Source: Chitinophagaceae bacterium (GTDB taxonomy: Bacteria > Bacteroidota > Bacteroidia > Chitinophagales > Chitinophagaceae). From it: a DNA stretch of 64,000 nt. The notes beneath the pieces are model-generated. The model ran no database searches. It was given only the letters and a program-made list of their open reading frames with translations, and was not told the origin of the DNA. The stretch covers positions 1,178,001 to 1,242,000 of the forward strand of contig CP065012.1 in NCBI GenBank assembly GCA_016699815.1, given 5' to 3'. Made by a program: the position numbers and the translations under genes. This document shows positions 22,929 through 31,911 of this stretch, in pieces. The stretch's first letter is position 1. Each line of letters opens with the position of its first letter.

Positions 22929-24305
22929 TTAAAAAAACCCATATTCACTCACCAGCCATACAAAGGCTGCCATATTTACAGCACCAAGATCCAGCTCTCT
23001 CTTGCTTACTGCTTCAAACACATCATTGGCAGCATGGTGCAAATCAAAATATCGTTGGCTGTCTGGCGCTAAACCAGCAAGTACGGTACCCATGGGTTCC
23101 AAAGGGCCAATATCGGCGCCACCCTGGCCATCTATTAAATAATAAACCCCGTAATTTTTAAATAAGGGCAACCAACTTTCAATTTTTCTTCTTACTTCTG
23201 CTTTTGCATTAGTAAAAAAACCCCTTGGTGTATACCCACCGGCATCGCTTTCCAGGGCAAATACAATAAGTTCTTTATACTTTTCCGCATGTTTTGCATA
23301 AGCAATCCCGCCACGTAGCCCATTTTCTTCATTCATAAATAAAACTACCCTAATCGTACGCTTTGGCTTAATGCTCATTTGTTTAAATGCCCTTATTATT
23401 TCTATGGATTGTACGCAACCTGCACCATCATCCTGTGCACCTTCTCCTAAGTCCCAACTATCCAGGTGGCCGCCAACGGTAATTATTTCCCAGGGTTTAC
23501 TGGTACCGGTTATTTCCCCAACTACATTATAAGATTGTACATCGGGCAGCATTTTACAGCTGGTTTTGAAAAATACTTTCAGCCTTTTGTTATTTATTAT
23601 TGCATTGCTTAGCCATTCTGCATCTTTTGTACTAATAGCAATAGCCGCAATTTTGGGAAAAGAATCGTTATACTGTGTGGTACCGGTATGCGGATAGTCG
23701 TCTATGTTACTGGCAAGGGAGCGCACAATTGCAGCAACAGCTCCATATTTTGCCGCTTGTGCCGGCCCTATCCTGCGGCCATTACCGGCTTCGCCATAAG
23801 CCCGGAATGTTTCCAAATAAAGCGGATTCATTTTAAAATTAAAAAATACTATTTTTCCTTTAACCGTATTACCCAATTCATGCAAGGCTTCCATGCTTTT
23901 TACTTCTACCACTTCTGCCGAAACAGCACCTGGTTTTGTGGCTATGGTATTGCCAATAGCACATACGCTTAAAGGATACTTTTTATTACCGGGCAAAATA
24001 GCATACGCAACTTCTTTGGCGCCCCTAACCCAATGTGGAACCATACAGGGTTGCAAATAAACTGTATCTGCACCTGCAGCTTTTAACATGGCTACAGTAG
24101 CGTTAATTGCCTTTGATGCATTTACCGATCCGCTTAGTCTTGACCCTATTTTTTTACAAAGAAACTCCAGGTTTTCGTATGCTTTGCTGTGCATTAAAAT
24201 TTCATCGGCAATTTTGCGGATCATTATGGAATCGGCATTTTGGGCATTGGCATAAAATGCACTAAACAAAAACAATAAATAAATCGAAAAATATTTTTTC
24301 TTCAT
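22929..24305 (-). CDS. Secreted M28-family metallopeptidase (carboxypeptidase Q-like)
   Basis: A 458-aa exported peptidase with signal peptide (1-21, ending YANAQ), a protease-associated insert (~100-245) and an M28 catalytic domain. Zinc ligands and catalytic acids are visible: H280 in GGHLDSWD, D293 in DDGAG, E326/E327 in MNEENG, D354 in ESDAGG and a late HHAAND histidine. It would release amino acids or dipeptides from peptides in the periplasm or outside. No T9SS C-terminal domain is present. It is a single gene between convergent and divergent neighbours. Confidence 0.88.
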   Translation of the reverse strand: MKKKYFSIYLLFLFSAFYANAQNADSIMIRKIADEILMHSKAYENLEFLCKKIGSRLSGSVNASKAINATVAMLKAAGADTVYLQPCMVPHWVRGAKEVAYAILPGNKKYPLSVCAIGNTIATKPGAVSAEVVEVKSMEALHELGNTVKGKIVFFNFKMNPLYLETFRAYGEAGNGRRIGPAQAAKYGAVAAIVRSLASNIDDYPHTGTTQYNDSFPKIAAIAISTKDAEWLSNAIINNKRLKVFFKTSCKMLPDVQSYNVVGEITGTSKPWEIITVGGHLDSWDLGEGAQDDGAGCVQSIEIIRAFKQMSIKPKRTIRVVLFMNEENGLRGGIAYAKHAEKYKELIVFALESDAGGYTPRGFFTNAKAEVRRKIESWLPLFKNYGVYYLIDGQGGADIGPLEPMGTVLAGLAPDSQRYFDLHHAANDVFEAVSKRELDLGAVNMAAFVWLVSEYGFF

Positions 24306-24433
24306 ACCAACAAACTTACATAAAAACCCTTATTGCTTACCCCTTCTATTGTACCCATTTTCCTTATGATTTTTACTGTATTCGCAATCATTTTCTTTTA
24401 TATAATTGCTAACTTGCCTTATAAAACCCATAT

Positions 24434-25552
24434 ATGAATATTGCCATTGTTTGCTACCCAACTTTTGGCGGAAGCGGTGTATTGGCTACAGAACTTGGTA
24501 AAGCGCTTGCAGATGAAGGGCACAACATCCACTTTATTACATACCAGCAGCCAGTAAGGTTAAGCGGTTTCCATACCAATATTTTTTATCATGAAGTAAG
24601 GGTACCTACCTACCCGCTTTTTGATTTTCCGCCTTATGAAACTGCACTTACCAGCGCAATGGTTGATGTAGTGAATAACCACCAGGTAGATTTATTGCAT
24701 GTTCATTATGCCATTCCCCATGCATCAGCAGCTTACCTGGCAAAGCAAATTCTTGCAAGGCAGCGGAAAAAAATACCGGTAATAACCACTTTACATGGAA
24801 CCGATATTACCCTTGTGGGCAGGGATAAAACCCTTAGCCCCGTAGTGGCATTTTCAATAGAAGCCAGCGATGCGGTTACTGCAGTATCGCAAAACTTAAA
24901 AAATGAAACTTATAAAAATTTTAATACCCAAAAAGATATTGAAGTAATCTACAACTTTGTAGATATAGAGCGGTTTCACCGCAAACCAGTTGATGCATTT
25001 AAAAAACTCATTGCACCCAATAAAGAAAAAATTATTGTGCATGCATCCAATTTTAGAAAAGTAAAACGTGTGGAGGATGTGGTAAAAACATTTTTATCCA
25101 TCAACAAAGTTCTTCCATCAAAACTTTTAATGCTGGGAGACGGCCCGGAAAGGCCCGAGATAGAATCTATGACTCGTAAATGTGCATATAGTGCCGAAAT
25201 AAAATTTTTAGGCAAGCAGGAGCAAATGGAAGATATTTTACCTATTGCCGATTTGTTCCTGCTTACCAGCGAATATGAAAGCTTTGGCTTATCTGCACTG
25301 GAAGCAATGGCTGCAGAAGTGCCGGTGATAAGTACCAATGCCGGCGGCCTGCCGGAAATTATCCAAAACGGGTATTGTGGGTATATGAGCAATATTGGCG
25401 ATACGGAAGATATGGCGAGTAATGCCATTAAAATTTTGGAAAATGAGGCTTTATTTAAAACTTTTAAGAAAAATGCTTTGGAGCAGGCAAAGCATTTTAG
25501 CATCCAAAATATTGTACCTCAGTATGAAGCCCTTTACAATAAGCTGGTTTAA
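24434..25552 (+). CDS. bshA: N-acetyl-alpha-D-glucosaminyl L-malate synthase (bacillithiol synthesis)
   Basis: A 372-aa GT4 glycosyltransferase that joins GlcNAc to malate, the first step of bacillithiol synthesis. It begins NIAIVCYPTFGGSGVLATELG and has LLHVHYAIPHA, TTLHGTDITLVG and SEYESFGLSALEAMA, all close to known BshA proteins. Bacillithiol would be the main low-molecular-weight thiol here, and a likely acceptor for sulfane sulfur handled by the CstB-like protein at 4852. No bshB or bshC is in the window. The gene is convergent with envC with no gap, so the two stop regions abut. Confidence 0.92.
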   Translation: MNIAIVCYPTFGGSGVLATELGKALADEGHNIHFITYQQPVRLSGFHTNIFYHEVRVPTYPLFDFPPYETALTSAMVDVVNNHQVDLLHVHYAIPHASAAYLAKQILARQRKKIPVITTLHGTDITLVGRDKTLSPVVAFSIEASDAVTAVSQNLKNETYKNFNTQKDIEVIYNFVDIERFHRKPVDAFKKLIAPNKEKIIVHASNFRKVKRVEDVVKTFLSINKVLPSKLLMLGDGPERPEIESMTRKCAYSAEIKFLGKQEQMEDILPIADLFLLTSEYESFGLSALEAMAAEVPVISTNAGGLPEIIQNGYCGYMSNIGDTEDMASNAIKILENEALFKTFKKNALEQAKHFSIQNIVPQYEALYNKLV

Positions 25553-26830
25553 TTATTTTCTTCTTAACCATCTTTCCGGGTCAACAAAACCCGTTTCGGT
25601 ACTCATATAAAAATCCATTGAGCCATCTCCATCATAATTTGTTGCCACTCTTCCTATTACCTGCCCACGTTTTACACTCTGGCCTTTAGATACATTTATT
25701 CCATTAAGGTTGGTATAAGTGGTAAAATATTTCCCGTGTTGTATTACTACAAAAGGTTGCTCATCATTTAAGTTTACAGACAGCACTTCGCCGTCAAAAA
25801 TTACTTTTACCGGTGTGCCTACAGTGGAAGCTATTGAGGTACAGGTTATCACCATATCACCGCCGCTGGGCAATTTATTATTGCCGTAATGCATCAGCAC
25901 ATATCCATTATCTACCGGCCAGGGTAATGAGCCCCTGTTTCTTTCAAAGCTTGCATTTAATTCTATATTTTCCGAGTTGAGCAAAACGCTTTCCCTGCTA
26001 TCTACTTTTTTGGTTATATCAGGTTTTGTTTTGGGCACATTGGGTGTTGGCGTTTCTTTATTTTTTTTCTCAATGGCTTTAGCCCTGGCAATAGCTTCCT
26101 TTCGAGCATCATCCTGTGCTTTTTTAATTGCTGCGGCTATTGCATTGGATACTTTTTTCATTTGCCTCTGCTTTGCCGTCATTTGCTTGCTTAATTCCCC
26201 ACCCTTTTTCTTTAACTCATTTAATATCCTGTCCTGCTCTTTCTTTTGGGTTTCCAGGTTTGCTACTTCTTTGTTTTGTACAACAAGGGTAGATTTCTTT
26301 TTTACTTTAACCCCGCTAATTTCTTCTACCTTTTTTTTACGTAGCTCCTGTGTACGCAATATATTTTGGCCCTGCATTTCCCGGTAGCTGCGGTAACTTT
26401 TTAAATAACTGATGCGCTTTATGGCATCATTAAAATTATCGGCAGCAAAAATAAAATTCAGGAAATCGTAGTTGCTCCGGTTTTTATAAGCATAAACCAT
26501 GCTCTTGGCATACTCTTGCTTTAAGGTATCCAGCAATCGGTTGTACTTATTAACATCTTTTTGAATGGTATAAATATTATTATCGAGCAGTCTAAGGTCT
26601 TTGTTGATATTATCTACTACCCTGTTTTGAAGGTTTACTTTATTATTAATTAAATTCCACTGTAATAAGTTTTCCTTTGTTTTGGTCTTATTGTCGTGTA
26701 AGAGTTTTTCCGTTTGTTCAATTTCTTTCTTTAGTTCTACACGCTGTTTTTCCAATTCTTCCCGGGTTTGGGAAAAAACGGCCGTATGCGTAAATACAAA
26801 AAAAACAAGAAAGGAAACGATTTTAGGCAT
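25553..26830 (-). CDS. envC: EnvC-like murein hydrolase activator (degenerate M23/LytM)
   Basis: A 425-aa exported protein: signal peptide (to FSQ near residue 21), a long charged coiled coil (~20-265), and a C-terminal LytM/M23 domain (~310-425). The zinc-binding residues are not all present: where active M23 enzymes have a final HLHFE-type motif, this one has MDFYMSTE. Loss of ligands is typical of EnvC, which activates amidases at the division site rather than cutting peptidoglycan itself. A -7 box precedes the gene on the - strand. DUF4292 lies upstream on the same strand after an 87-bp gap. Confidence 0.87.
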   Translation of the reverse strand: MPKIVSFLVFFVFTHTAVFSQTREELEKQRVELKKEIEQTEKLLHDNKTKTKENLLQWNLINNKVNLQNRVVDNINKDLRLLDNNIYTIQKDVNKYNRLLDTLKQEYAKSMVYAYKNRSNYDFLNFIFAADNFNDAIKRISYLKSYRSYREMQGQNILRTQELRKKKVEEISGVKVKKKSTLVVQNKEVANLETQKKEQDRILNELKKKGGELSKQMTAKQRQMKKVSNAIAAAIKKAQDDARKEAIARAKAIEKKNKETPTPNVPKTKPDITKKVDSRESVLLNSENIELNASFERNRGSLPWPVDNGYVLMHYGNNKLPSGGDMVITCTSIASTVGTPVKVIFDGEVLSVNLNDEQPFVVIQHGKYFTTYTNLNGINVSKGQSVKRGQVIGRVATNYDGDGSMDFYMSTETGFVDPERWLRRK

Positions 26831-26851
26831 GTTGGAAATTTAAGGATTGCG

Positions 26852-26859
26852 CAAATATA
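26852..26859 (-). promoter_or_regulatory. -7 box TATATTTG for envC
   Basis: Read on the - strand, TATATTTG matches TAnnTTTG and sits 22 bp before the envC start. No TTTG at the -33 position is seen. It suggests envC has its own promoter and is not only read through from the DUF4292 gene. Confidence 0.45.
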
Positions 26860-26917
26860 AAATGAAAGGAATAAAAAAAGTTCCTTCATTAAATGTTTAT
26901 CTAAATAAAAATAAGGA

Positions 26918-27730
26918 TTATTTTATGGAATAGTTCCTGGGTATTTTTAGTGCCACCGATAAATCTTTGTTAAACTCCACCTGCTTATACTCCATTTTTA
27001 AATTAAGTTTATTTTGCTCCGCTACCAGCATTTGCCTTATAAAAGAAAACAATTTGCCATCAACCATATTGTAATTATCGTAAGTAATATCAGCCGTTCT
27101 GCTCCTGAAAACATCCACATCATCTAATTTACAATGCAGTAATAAATTATTTTCAGCAGAGAGGGTAAGCAGGTTTTTAAAATCACCCAATATTGAAGAT
27201 ACCAGAATAAAGTTGGGGATTTTTTTAAGTGCAACATTTGTACTATCAAAAAAAATGGGATTGCCCAGGAAAAAATCCTGAAGGGTATTTAAACTAAACG
27301 GTACCGAAGTAATTTCCTGCAAATAATTTAAGGAACGGTATTGCACTTCCTTTTCCCTTTTATTGAGCAATGTCACCGAATCTTTTGTTATCAATACACG
27401 GTAAAATTCAAAATTTAAAAATGTAGCCGTTAGAGACATCCAAATAGCGCTGTCTTTTATCATTCTTACTACTGCGGTTACATCGGGTTGCTTGCCCTGC
27501 GCATCGGTTACTTCTACTTTTATTTTAGCAGAAAATGTTTGTGCGGTAATAAAATGGTTACTTAAATTTTGCTTCACTTCTGCTGCAAATTCGGTAGAGT
27601 CGGCAATGTGTAACTGCGATGATATTAAGGCGCTGTCTTTGGGTGCTATGGCGGTATTTATTTTTTTTACCGTTTTGCATGATGCAAATACGGCTGCAAT
27701 GAAAGCAATATGTAATAAATACTTGTACAC
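26918..27730 (-). CDS. DUF4292 family lipoprotein
   Basis: A 270-aa outer-membrane-type lipoprotein of the DUF4292 family, common in Bacteroidota. I chose GTG at 27730, which yields a short signal MYKYLLHIAFIAAVFASC with lipobox C18 and starts 11 bp after the dut stop; an ATG at 27787 would overlap dut and add 19 residues with no signal character. The mature protein has a LolA/LolB-like beta sheet pattern (SAKIKVEVTDAQGKQPDVTA, IWMSLTATF, VTLLNKREKEVQY). It may carry lipid-linked or lipoprotein cargo, which is inference. It lies in a unit with dut and ispF. Confidence 0.78.
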   Translation of the reverse strand: MYKYLLHIAFIAAVFASCKTVKKINTAIAPKDSALISSQLHIADSTEFAAEVKQNLSNHFITAQTFSAKIKVEVTDAQGKQPDVTAVVRMIKDSAIWMSLTATFLNFEFYRVLITKDSVTLLNKREKEVQYRSLNYLQEITSVPFSLNTLQDFFLGNPIFFDSTNVALKKIPNFILVSSILGDFKNLLTLSAENNLLLHCKLDDVDVFRSRTADITYDNYNMVDGKLFSFIRQMLVAEQNKLNLKMEYKQVEFNKDLSVALKIPRNYSIK

Positions 27731-27740
27731 CTTATTAAAA

Positions 27741-28175
27741 TTATTTTCCGGTATGCCCAAAGCCGCCGGCGCCCCTTTCCGATTCATTTAACACTGTTGC
27801 CTGCAATAGTAATGCGGTTTCTACTTTGGCCAGCACCATTTGTGCAATACGGTCGTTGTTATGTATGACCTGTATTTCGTTGCTGAGATTAATGAGGATC
27901 ACTTTTATTTCTCCCCGGTAATCGCTGTCAATTGTTCCCGGGCTGTTTAAACAGGTAATACCGTTTTTATAAGCCAGCCCGCTTCTTGGCCTTACCTGTA
28001 TTTCGTAACCTGCCGGTATTTCCACAAATAAACCTGTAGGAATTAATTTTCTTTCCATGGGTTTCAAAGATTCAGGCCCCGGCAGATTTGCCCTTACGTC
28101 CATACCGGCTGCGCCAGCTGTTTCATATGCCGGCAATTCGTTGCCTGAGCGGTTGATCATTTTAATTTGAACCAT
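27741..28175 (-). CDS. dut: Deoxyuridine 5'-triphosphate nucleotidohydrolase (dUTPase)
   Basis: A 144-aa trimeric dUTPase that hydrolyses dUTP to dUMP and PPi. The five family motifs are visible: AAGMDVRANL (1), VRPRSGLAYKNG (2), PGTIDSDYRGEIKVILIN (3), NDRIAQMVLA (4) and the C-terminal ERGAGGFGHTG (5). Length is normal. It starts directly next to the ispF stop codon, so the pair is one transcription unit on the - strand, followed by the DUF4292 gene. Confidence 0.95.
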   Translation of the reverse strand: MVQIKMINRSGNELPAYETAGAAGMDVRANLPGPESLKPMERKLIPTGLFVEIPAGYEIQVRPRSGLAYKNGITCLNSPGTIDSDYRGEIKVILINLSNEIQVIHNNDRIAQMVLAKVETALLLQATVLNESERGAGGFGHTGK

Positions 28176-28658
28176 CTATTGCAATTTTTGTATCAACACA
28201 TTGGCAAATGCAAACAGGCCTTCTTCCCTGCCTGCAAAACCCATTTTTTCCGTAGTGGTTGCTTTTATGGAAACATCTTCTTCCGTAATTTCCAGCAAAA
28301 AAGCAATAGATTGCCTCATCATGGGTGCATAAGGCATAATTTTGGGTGCTTCAAGGCAAACAGAACTGTCAATATTTACCACACGGTAACCTTTTTGCTT
28401 TACCAGTTGATAAACTTCAATTAATAAAAGCTTACTGTCTATATCCTTATATTTTTCATCTGTATTGGGAAAATGAACTCCAATATCACCTAAAGCCAAT
28501 GCCCCGAGCATTGCATCGCAAATGGCGTGAAGCAATACATCTGCATCGCTATGGCCTACTGCTCCTTTACTGTGAGGTATTTCCACACCACCAATAAAAA
28601 GCTTGGGCCCTTGCTGCAGCCGGTGAAAATCTATGCCAAAACCTATACGGTAACTCAT
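28176..28658 (-). CDS. ispF: 2-C-methyl-D-erythritol 2,4-cyclodiphosphate synthase
   Basis: A 160-aa MEP-pathway enzyme of isoprenoid synthesis. Zinc-site residues are in GIDFHRL (D and H) and GHSDADVLLHA; LGDIGVHFPNTDEKYKDIDS and the C-terminal ATTTEKMGFAGREEGL are family signatures. Length is normal for IspF. It is the first gene of the ispF-dut-DUF4292 run, 86 bp from porV, from which it is separated by a terminator. Confidence 0.95.
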   Translation of the reverse strand: MSYRIGFGIDFHRLQQGPKLFIGGVEIPHSKGAVGHSDADVLLHAICDAMLGALALGDIGVHFPNTDEKYKDIDSKLLLIEVYQLVKQKGYRVVNIDSSVCLEAPKIMPYAPMMRQSIAFLLEITEEDVSIKATTTEKMGFAGREEGLFAFANVLIQKLQ

Positions 28659-28692
28659 ATTGCAAAAATGCTGATAAACTGCACGTAAATAT

Positions 28693-28727
28693 AAAAAAAT
28701 AGCGCTCCTGGAGCGGAACGCTATTTT
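28693..28727 (-). terminator. Rho-independent terminator of porV
   Basis: On the - strand a 9-bp stem (AAAATAGCG ... CGCTATTTT) with a 14-base loop is followed by a run of T. It lies 18 bp after the porV stop and separates porV from ispF. Confidence 0.8.
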
Positions 28728-28744
28728 AATAAATAAGTTTGAAT

Positions 28745-29884
28745 TTATTTTACGTTAAATACAAGGCTGAAACGCAATGTATTGGAAAGCGGGTTGCGGT
28801 TTGTTCCTGAACCAGAAGGCAACAGGTAAGCAAAGTTCAAACCAAATACATTGTAATTTAAACCAGCACCTACAGAGAAATATTTACGGTTTCCTTTTGT
28901 AGGGTTTTCGTAAAAATAACCAGCTCTAAAGCTAAATTGGTCTTTATAAGTATATTCTGCACCCAGAGAATAAGAAAGTTCTTTCAGCTCTTCACTAAAT
29001 CCACCCGGAGCATCTCCAAATGAGCTGAACCAGCTACCTACAACACCTTTGCTACGGTAATCGGCCAGTCCAGCAGAATCTGAAATATCAGCTGGAGTGG
29101 GAACCAATAGTTTATTTATATCTAATGCAAAAGTCAATTTATTGTCTTGGTCAAACACTTTTGTATAAGCTCCGCCCAATCCAAAGTTTGCAGGGATATA
29201 ATCTTTTTGATTAGCATCGTTGGTATAAGAAATTTTAGCGCCAAGGTTGCTTAAGGTTACGCCCCAGTTAAAACCGGCACCATTTGCTTTGGCACCATTA
29301 TGAAAATAATGCAGGTCACCAGCTACTGAACTTCCTTTTTTATAAGTAGTTCCACCACTTGAAGCGCCATTAGCAAGGTCTGAACTGATATAGCGTAAAG
29401 CAATACCTACACCAGATTTTGCGCTCAACTTCCTGGAATAGCCAAGGTCAATAGAAAATTCCCGTGGCCTTCCTGAGTTTAAAGGTGTACCAGATGCATC
29501 AGTAAACTGAATGCTACCCAGGCTAAAATAACGTAAGCCAAGCGAAATTGCCTGTTGGTCGTCTAATTTGTAATACCCACCCATTGTAGCTAAATATACA
29601 TCGTTAAGGCCCAAATCTTTAAGCCATGGAGTATAAGTTAACGCTACGCTGGAAGTGTTTTTGGCAAATACGGTTTTTCCCAGATTCCAAAAAGAGGCAT
29701 TGGCATCAGGCGCTGTGGCAATACCAGCATCACCCATACCACCAGCACGAGCATCGGGAGAAATCCTAAGGAAAGGAACAGCAGTGGTTACTACATTTAT
29801 CGGATCGGCAGTTTGTGCATTGGCGCTCATAACTCCGCCAAGTAACATCGCTAAGGCAGTTAGTTTCAATGTTGATTGTTTCAT
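28745..29884 (-). CDS. porV: Type IX secretion outer-membrane protein PorV (LptO)
   Basis: A 379-aa beta-barrel with a signal peptide (to SANAQ, residue 24). After the signal, VVTTAVPFLRISPDARAGGMGDAGIAT is the PorV signature, followed by FadL-like strand patterns and an aromatic C-terminus. PorV shuttles CTD-bearing cargo from the SprA/Sov translocon to the attachment or sortase complex. The gene is monocistronic, with a terminator after it, and is divergent from gldJ, another T9SS component, across a 391-bp gap. Confidence 0.93.
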   Translation of the reverse strand: MKQSTLKLTALAMLLGGVMSANAQTADPINVVTTAVPFLRISPDARAGGMGDAGIATAPDANASFWNLGKTVFAKNTSSVALTYTPWLKDLGLNDVYLATMGGYYKLDDQQAISLGLRYFSLGSIQFTDASGTPLNSGRPREFSIDLGYSRKLSAKSGVGIALRYISSDLANGASSGGTTYKKGSSVAGDLHYFHNGAKANGAGFNWGVTLSNLGAKISYTNDANQKDYIPANFGLGGAYTKVFDQDNKLTFALDINKLLVPTPADISDSAGLADYRSKGVVGSWFSSFGDAPGGFSEELKELSYSLGAEYTYKDQFSFRAGYFYENPTKGNRKYFSVGAGLNYNVFGLNFAYLLPSGSGTNRNPLSNTLRFSLVFNVK

Positions 29885-30275
29885 TCGTTTTTTTTGTCTT
29901 GGTTAGGTAGAAATTGATCTATAAATTCAAATTTTTAAATAAGCTAATTTCTGTAAAAATAGGGCTTTTTACTTATTAGCAGAAAAAAACAAAATTATGT
30001 TAATGTTTTAGGCATCAAATATAAAGGGTTCTATTTTACCAAAAAAAAATATTTCCGGTAACCCCGAAACGAATTATTGACCAAATTATTATAACTCCGG
30101 AAATTTTTAAGAAGCAAAAGATATTAGAAAAAAAATGAAAGCATTAAAAAAAATGTTATTCCTGAATTTAACTAATTGCATTTGAAGTAAAGTAATTATA
30201 TTCGCAGTTCTTATAACCCCAAATTTTTACACACAATAATCGAGAAAACCTTTCGTTAAATCATTTGCAAAACGA
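29885..30275. other. Intergenic region between divergent porV and gldJ
   Basis: This 391-bp AT-rich gap holds the promoters of two T9SS genes. A plausible gldJ promoter is at 30176-30204. On the - strand I found no clear TAnnTTTG for porV. No open frame above ~30 codons with a good start, no RNA gene and no strong hairpin were seen. Confidence 0.6.
30176..30204 (+). promoter_or_regulatory. Promoter candidate for gldJ (TTG-N18-TATATTCG)
   Basis: TTG at 30176-30178 and TATATTCG at 30197-30204 are 18 bp apart, a good fit to Bacteroidota promoters with one change (C for T) in the -7 box. The leader to the ATG at 30276 would be about 65 bases. Confidence 0.5.
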
Positions 30276-31847
30276 ATGCACATGCAAAAATCAATTTTTG
30301 GCAAAAGCCTCCTTGTAATCACAGTATCTGCCCTAACACTTACCTCCTGTAAAAACGGTGGCCTGTTTGGCAAAAAGAAATCTAAATCCAGCGTAACCGG
30401 CTGGAGTTACGACGACAAAAACATGGGCAATTTTCATGTTGCCAAAGTAAAGTATCCCAAAGCCGGGCCCGGGCTTGTATTTGTACAAGGCGGTACCTTT
30501 GTAATGGGTGCTAAAGAAGATGATGTAATGGGTGACTGGAACAATGTTCCCCGCAGGGTTACCGTACCATCATTTTTTATTGATGAAACCGAAGTAGCCA
30601 ATGTTCACTACCGTGAATACCTATATTGGCTTGAAAATACTTTTAGCGCAGATACCAGCATAATGAACAAAGCTCTTCCAGACACTTTGGTGTGGAGAGA
30701 AGAATTGGCTTATAATGAACCATTCGTGGAGTATTATTTCCGCTATCCTTCTTATAACTTTTACCCGGTAGTTGGTGTTTCCTGGCGCCAGGCTTATGAT
30801 TTTTGTATTTGGAGAACAGACCGTGTGAACGAACTTAAACTCATGCAAAAAGGCTATTTGAAAAAAGATGCCGTTAAGCGTGAAATGAAAGGTGGTGGCG
30901 CCGATGGTTCTTTTAATACTGAGACCTATTTAATGAATCCAGAAATGATCCAGGGCCGTGGCAAACCCAAAAAATCTGATTTAAAAGATATAAACGGGAA
31001 ACCCCGTACTACAGTAAAAATGGAAGATGGTGTACTTAATATGGGATACCGCCTGCCTACAGAAGCAGAATGGGAATATGCTGCTTATGGTATATTAGAC
31101 CAAAACCCTGCACCACGTAAAAAAGAAGGAAAAAGTGGTGAAGAGTTGATCAGTAACCAACAAATATATTCCTGGAGCAAAAACCCCAATGGCATGAGGG
31201 ATACTCGCCATGGAAGCTGGCAGGGAAGGTTTCTGGCAAACTTTAAACGTGGTAGTGGCGATAACATGGGTATTGCAGGTGGTTTGAACGACCGTGCTGC
31301 CATTCCTGGCCCTGTAAAAACTTTTTACCCCAATGCTTTTGGCCTTTATAATATGAGTGGGAATGTAAACGAATGGGTGGGTGACGTTTACAGGCCAATG
31401 ACCTCTTTAGATGCACAGGATTTTAACTACTTCCGTGGAAATAAATTTCAGAAATACTACAAAAACAGCTCAGGCGAATTTGAAAGAGATAGCATGGGCC
31501 GCTTGAAAAAAGTGGATATTTCTGATGAAGAAGTTAAAAACAGATCGAACTATCAACGCAATAATGTAATCAACTACATGGATGGCGACTCTGCAAGCCA
31601 GGTTTTTTATGGCTATGGTGTATCTTCTTTAATTAGCGATAAATCAAGGGTAATAAAAGGTGGCAGCTGGAACGACAGACCCTATTGGTTATCTCCCGGA
31701 AGCCGCAGGTTTATGGAAGAAGACCAGGGAGCAAGTACCGTAGGTTTCCGTTGTGCCCAAACCTATCTTGGCCCGCCTGAAGGCCAAGGATTTAAAGATG
31801 GTAACCTCTTTGGAAAGAGGAAACAAAACAAGAAAAAGAAAAAATAA
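30276..31847 (+). CDS. gldJ: Gliding/T9SS lipoprotein GldJ
   Basis: A 523-aa lipoprotein with lipobox LTLTSC (C25). The mature part is a formylglycine-generating-enzyme-like (SUMF1) domain interrupted by insertions: VFVQGGTFVMGAKEDDVM, IDETEVANVHYREYLYW, YRLPTEAEWEYAAYG, YNMSGNVNEWVGDV and IKGGSWNDRPYWLSPGSRR. GldJ is needed for gliding and stabilises GldK in Flavobacterium. It ends in a Lys/Arg-rich tail (KRKQNKKKKK). A second in-frame ATG lies 6 bases later (30282) and is equally possible. A strong terminator follows. GldK, the paralogue, is encoded at 59685. Confidence 0.9.
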   Translation: MHMQKSIFGKSLLVITVSALTLTSCKNGGLFGKKKSKSSVTGWSYDDKNMGNFHVAKVKYPKAGPGLVFVQGGTFVMGAKEDDVMGDWNNVPRRVTVPSFFIDETEVANVHYREYLYWLENTFSADTSIMNKALPDTLVWREELAYNEPFVEYYFRYPSYNFYPVVGVSWRQAYDFCIWRTDRVNELKLMQKGYLKKDAVKREMKGGGADGSFNTETYLMNPEMIQGRGKPKKSDLKDINGKPRTTVKMEDGVLNMGYRLPTEAEWEYAAYGILDQNPAPRKKEGKSGEELISNQQIYSWSKNPNGMRDTRHGSWQGRFLANFKRGSGDNMGIAGGLNDRAAIPGPVKTFYPNAFGLYNMSGNVNEWVGDVYRPMTSLDAQDFNYFRGNKFQKYYKNSSGEFERDSMGRLKKVDISDEEVKNRSNYQRNNVINYMDGDSASQVFYGYGVSSLISDKSRVIKGGSWNDRPYWLSPGSRRFMEEDQGASTVGFRCAQTYLGPPEGQGFKDGNLFGKRKQNKKKKK

Positions 31848-31856
31848 TATAATTAA

Positions 31857-31883
31857 AACCCCCGAAAATTTCGGGGGTTTTTT
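31857..31883 (+). terminator. Rho-independent terminator of gldJ
   Basis: CCCCCGAAA pairs with TTTCGGGGG across a very short centre (31859-31877), followed by six T. It lies 11 bp after the gldJ stop and 29 bp before murF. Confidence 0.92.
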
Positions 31884-31911
31884 ATTGCTGCTAACTTATT
31901 ATTTTTGATTT

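Noticed and set aside
25553..26830. Calling the M23 protein an active endopeptidase
   Set aside because: The final zinc-ligand motif is replaced by MDFYMS, as in EnvC-type activators.
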